Shown here piece after piece: positions 60,081-64,000 of a DNA stretch of 64,000 nt (its first letter is position 1; the number at the start of each line of letters is the position of its first letter). The notes below the pieces were generated by a model, which saw nothing but the letters and a program-made list of their open reading frames with translations, was not told the origin of the DNA and ran no database searches. The DNA is from Aquilaria yunnanensis. Lineage: Eukaryota > Streptophyta > Magnoliopsida > Malvales > Thymelaeaceae. Position numbers and translations under genes: made by a program. Location: positions 56,882,001 to 56,946,000 of the forward strand of contig CM077597.1 of NCBI GenBank assembly GCA_039654915.1, written 5' to 3'.

Positions 60081-63000
60081 AGGAGGCTAGAAGACCAAGG
60101 TCTAGTAAGACCTATTGGGGCAGGACCTAGAGAAGGAGCACCAAGGGGGCGACAGCAGAGGCCAATTCCTCCAGTGCCTCGGCCTCCAGTGCAGAGAGCT
60201 GGCAGAGTCTTCTAAGCGGAGAGGCCAGAGACATCAGACTAGGGAGGAGCACTAAGAGGTAACATTTACCTTAATGGTATGCCTGTTAGTGTTCTATTTG
60301 ATACTGGTGCATCTGTATCTATAATGGCTAGGAAATTTGTTGATGCCATGAAATTGCCTACTAAAATCATGCCTAGGATATCCTTAGTGAAAATAGCAGG
60401 TAGTCAATGTCTTTTCACTAATGACCTAGCTAAGGATTGTGAGCTAGTAGTGGGAAAGACTAAGGTTATGACTAATCTGCTAGTGTTCGACATTCCTAAG
60501 TATGATTTAGTGCTGGGTATGAATTGGCTTGTTATGCATAACATAAGAATTGATTGTGCTAAGAGGGAAATCACATTGCCTGATGGTGAAGTGCATGCAT
60601 TAGTGAATTCTAAGGAATTAGTCTATGAAATGCATGGCATGGAGCTAGAGGTATTGGATGAGATACCTGTGATTTCTGAGCATGATTTCTGTTATGCATT
60701 GAATGAATTGCACTGTGATAAGGAAGTGGACAGAATACCTATAGTGAGAGACTTTCCAAAAGTCTTTCCTAAAGACTTGCCAGGTATTCCTCCACAAAGG
60801 GATATTGAATTTGAAATCAAGCTGCAACCAGAAGCTAGTCCAATATCCATACCTCCTTACAGAATGCCAACCACAGAGATGAATGAGCTCAAGAAACAAC
60901 TTGATGAACTTCTTGAAAAAGGGTTCATAAGGCCAAGTGTTTCACCATGGGGAGCTCCTGTTCTCTTTGTGAAAAAGAAGGATGGATCTTTGAGACTATG
61001 CATTGATTACAGGAAGCTTAATGTAGTGACTATCAAAAACAAGTATCCACTCCCTAGGATTGAGGCTCTATTTGATCAACTCAAGGGAGCTAAGATCTTC
61101 GCCAAGATAGATTTGAGATCTAGATACTTCCATTTCAGAGTAAAGGAAGAGGACATTCCTAAGACTACATTTAGGACCAGATATGGGCATTATGAGTACA
61201 TAGTCATGCCGTTTGGTTTGACTAATGCCCCAGCTACTTTCATGGACTTGATGAACAGGGTGTTCAGACCACATCTGGACAAATTTGTGGTTGTGTTCAT
61301 TGATGACATCCTAGTGTATTCCAAGGATGAAAATGAACATGAACATCATCTAAAGATTGTCTTAAAGACTTTGTTGCAGCATCAGCTTTATGCCAAGTTA
61401 TCCAAGTGTGAATTCTGGATAAGGGAAGTGTCTTTCCTAGGACACATCATAGATGCACAAGGCCTTAAGGCGGACCCTGAAAAGGTCAAGGCAGTGCAAG
61501 AGTGGGAAAGACCAAAGACTGTGAAGGAAATCAGAAGTTTCCTAAGATTAGCTGGATACTATAGAAGATTTGTATCAGGCTTTTCCATGATTGCCTCAGT
61601 TCTTACTCATCTGACCAAGAAGGGTCAAAGATTTGAGTGGACTGAGAAGTGTGAAAATAGATTCCAGGAGCTCAAGCAGAGGTTGATTAAAGCTCCAGTG
61701 TTGATTCTTCCTAATCCAAGTAAGCCCTACATCATATATACAGATGCATCTAGATATGGGTTAGGTTGTGTGCTTATGCAAGACAGAAATGTCATTGCTT
61801 ATGGGACAAGGCAGTTAAGACCCCATGAGCAAAATTATCCTACCCATGACCTAGAACTGGCAGCAGTGGTTTTTGCTCTAAAGCAACGGAGGCATTACTT
61901 GATGGGTAGTTCCTTTGTGATCTACACTGACCAAAAGAGCCTAAAGTACTTGTTCACTTAGAAAGAGTTGAACATGAGGCAAAGGAGATGGTTAGAGTTC
62001 ATCAAGGACTATGATTACAGTATACAGTACACAGAGGGCAAAGGCAATCTAGTAGCAGATGCCTTGAGCAGGAAGTACACAGGACTTTTGAAGGGAGGAT
62101 CCTTAGCTAATCATGATGAGCAAAATAGTCTGCTATGCCTATGGTATAAATGGCATAAGTGGGAGGAAGCCCAAATTTACACATTGACAATTCAGTCTGG
62201 ATGGATTGAAGAAGCCAAAAAGGCACAGGAGACAGATCCTAATCTGAAAAAGATCTCAGGAGAGGAAAAAGGTTCCTTGTATCAATCCTTTGCTTACAAG
62301 CAAGGATTACTGTACTTCAAGGACCGAATATATGTGCCTAAAGGAGCAAAGCTCAGGGATGAAATACTTGAAGAAGCTCACACAAGCAAGTTGAACATCC
62401 ATCTAGGAAGTGAGAAAATGTATAAAGATTTGAAGAGTCACTTCTGGTGCCCACATATGAAGAGAGACATAGCTACTTATGTCTCCAAATGTGCCACATG
62501 CCAGAGGGTAAAGGTAGAGCACTAGAAGCTAGCTGGTATCCTACAGACTCTACCTATACCAGTGAGGAAGTGGGGCAACATAACCATGGACTTTTTGACT
62601 GGGTTGCCTATGACAAGATTAAGGCATGACACAATCTGGGTCATTGTGTATAGGCTAACCAAATGTTCCCACTTCTTACCTATGAAACTCACAGACTCCT
62701 TGGATAAGTTAGCCCAGATGTATGTCCAGGAGATAGTGAGACTACATGGAGTGCTAGACTCCATTGTATCTGATAGAGATCCAAGATTTACAGCTCGGTT
62801 TTGGAGTGCTTTTCATAAAGCACTAGGAACCAAAATTGACCTGAGTACTGCTTAACATCCTCAGATAGATGGGCAATCTGAAAAGGTGATACAGATACTA
62901 GAAGACATGCTCAGGAGCTGTCTGTTGGATTTCAAAGGTTAATGGGACCAACACTTGCCGTTGGTAGAATTCTCATATAACAATAGTTACCAAAGCACTA

Positions 63001-63659
63001 TTGGCATGAAACCTTATGAAGCCTTATATGGAAGAAGGTGGATGACACCCCACTGTTGGGTGGAAGCCTCAGACAGGCTAGAGTTGGGTCCCCGAATTAT
63101 TGAAGAGACTATTGCCAAAATCAAGAAAATTCAAGAGAGATTAAAGGCAGCCAATGAAAGGACCATAGCCTATGTGAACAAAAGAAGGAGATACTTGGAA
63201 TTTGAGGTTGGTGACAATGTTTGGCTGAAAGTTGCACCAACCAAAGGCACTGTCAGATTTGGAAAAAGAACGAAGTTAGCTCCAAGATACATTGGTCCTT
63301 ATGAGATCTTGGATAGAGCTAACAAGGTAGCATACAGGTTAGCTCTACCGCCAAGCATGTCAAGTGTTCATAATGTTTTTCACATCAGTATGCTTAAGAA
63401 GTGTCTACTAGACACAAAGCATCCTATTGTAGTGGAAGACATACGATTGGAACCTAACTTGACATACGAAGAAAAACCTATAGCTATCTTAGCCAAGGAT
63501 ACTAGAAGGTTAAGAAACAAACATATTCCCATGGTTAAAGTTCAGTGGTCGCACCACTCTGAAAGATAAGCAACCTGGGAAACTGAAAAAGACCTTATCG
63601 AAAGGTATCCTAAAGAATACCTGAAGCTAAAGGCTATTTTGGAGGACCAAAATTTTTAA
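60081..63659 (+). pseudogene. Del-A pol: protease, RT, RNase H, integrase, chromodomain-like tail
   Basis: Protease shows [12 protein letters not shown] near 60294-60330 and LVLGMNWL. Reverse transcriptase has [43 protein letters not shown] and [10 protein letters not shown] (near 61297-61326). RNase H has [13 protein letters not shown] and ALKQRRHYL. Integrase has the Cys pair CATCQR, the core segments ITMDFLTGLP, SIVSDRDPRFT and IDGQSEKV, then the GPYEILDRANKVAYRL motif and VHNVFHISMLKKC. A final stretch (TWETEKDLIERYPKEYL) resembles the end of a chromodomain. Stops lie in the linker (two, near 60213 and 60234) and at 61959, 62523, 62853, 62940 and 63567. The frame ends at 63657-63659, in the polypurine tract. 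The longest open piece is 560 residues (60279-61961). The domain order and tail fit a Tekay/Del-like chromovirus. Confidence 0.9.
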
Positions 63660-63671
63660 GGGGGGGAGGAT
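63659..63671 (+). other. Del-A polypurine tract
   Basis: AGGGGGGGAGGAT lies immediately before the 3' LTR start TGTTACC. This is the expected position of the plus-strand DNA primer. Confidence 0.9.
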
Positions 63672-64000
63672 TGTTACCACCTCACAAAATGGGAGAATTA
63701 CAAGTGTGTCATAATGGCTAAAAACCGTTATATTGTGTAATTCTCACCACAGTGATTGTAGTGTAGGGGGTAAAAGGTATGATCAACATCTCCTTAAAAG
63801 TGTTCCAAGTTGGTAACTTGGTCCCCAAGAAAAGTCTTAACGATTGCTTATTTTTCAACCAACCTATGGACTTTTTTGTAAGATTTTGGAAATTCGGGTA
63901 CTCAATTGCAAAACTTTCACAAAAGAGATTTGGAGAGTTATGGGAAGTATATGAATGGTATGAAAGTGCTATTGGAGGACCAAATTACTTATGGAAGAGA
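63672..64000 (+). repeat. Del-A 3' LTR, first 329 bp
   Basis: It starts TGTTACCACCTCACAAAATG and is collinear with 36727 onward, with a modest number of changes. The window ends inside it. Confidence 0.93.

Larger units (their letters stand above)
36727..64000 (+). mobile_element. Del-A: Tekay/Del-like chromovirus, decayed, 3' LTR cut by window end
   Basis: The order is 5' LTR, initiator-Met primer site, gag, protease, reverse transcriptase, RNase H, integrase with chromodomain-like tail, polypurine tract and start of the 3' LTR. The 5' LTR is 36727-37935 plus 57322-58547, about 2.43 kb, split by Tat-B. It inserted head-first into the Del-B pol. At least twelve in-frame stops and one frameshift show that it is dead. 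The far TSD lies outside the window and could not be checked. Confidence 0.9.

Overview
The window is nuclear DNA of a flowering plant, most likely a eudicot, made almost entirely of LTR retrotransposons inserted into one another. I recognise no host gene, tRNA gene or rRNA gene. The evidence for a plant is the set of Ty3/gypsy chromovirus (Tekay/Del-like) and Tat-like elements, a Ty1/copia polyprotein of plant type, 5-bp target site duplications (TSDs), initiator-Met tRNA primer sites and plant-type GT-AG introns.

Five main families occur. (1) 'Del', a chromovirus with LTRs of about 2.47 kb that start TGTTACC and end GGTAACA. It is present as about nine LTR copies plus several decayed pol pieces, and its best copy is at 36727-64000. 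(2) 'Tat', a Tat/Grande-like gypsy family with two copies, Tat-A at 15330-27627 and Tat-B at 37936-57316, both on the minus strand. Each carries gag-pol with two RNase H domains and a spliced four-exon gene on the opposite strand. (3) A Ty1/copia family with 1416-bp LTRs: one nearly intact element (42477-50790) and two solo LTRs (21487-22902, 34546-35962). (4) LTR 'X' of about 1.9 kb and LTR 'E' (7463-9362), chromovirus-type LTRs. (5) LTR 'F' (11030-14535), a 3.5-kb solo LTR full of small hairpins.

Layout: 1-7345 holds Del LTR pieces in both orientations, a broken minus-strand Del pol and a clean solo Del LTR. 7341-9362 is an orphan 5' end of element E. 9363-32010 is one Del LTR (H, minus) split by a second Del LTR (G, plus), which is split by LTR X, which is split by both LTR F and Tat-A, and Tat-A is split by a solo copia LTR. 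The split halves of G and H re-join to 2470 and 2472 bp, matching the unbroken solo LTR (2474 bp). 32011-36726 holds a protease fragment and the 3' end of another minus-strand Del element, again hit by a solo copia LTR. 36727 to the end is Del-A; its 5' LTR is split by Tat-B, which is itself split by the full copia element.

The youngest insertions are the copia copies (11 mismatches counted by eye between the two 1416-bp LTRs) and Tat-B (about 13 in 972 bp). Gypsy coding regions are broken by many stops, most explained by C-to-T or G-to-A changes. The copia polyprotein is open except for one stop late in RNase H. The most interesting parts are the antisense spliced gene kept in both Tat copies, the repeated hairpin in LTR F, and a hairpin with fixed flanks found in four LTR families. 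All boundaries were read by eye, without alignment or database search.
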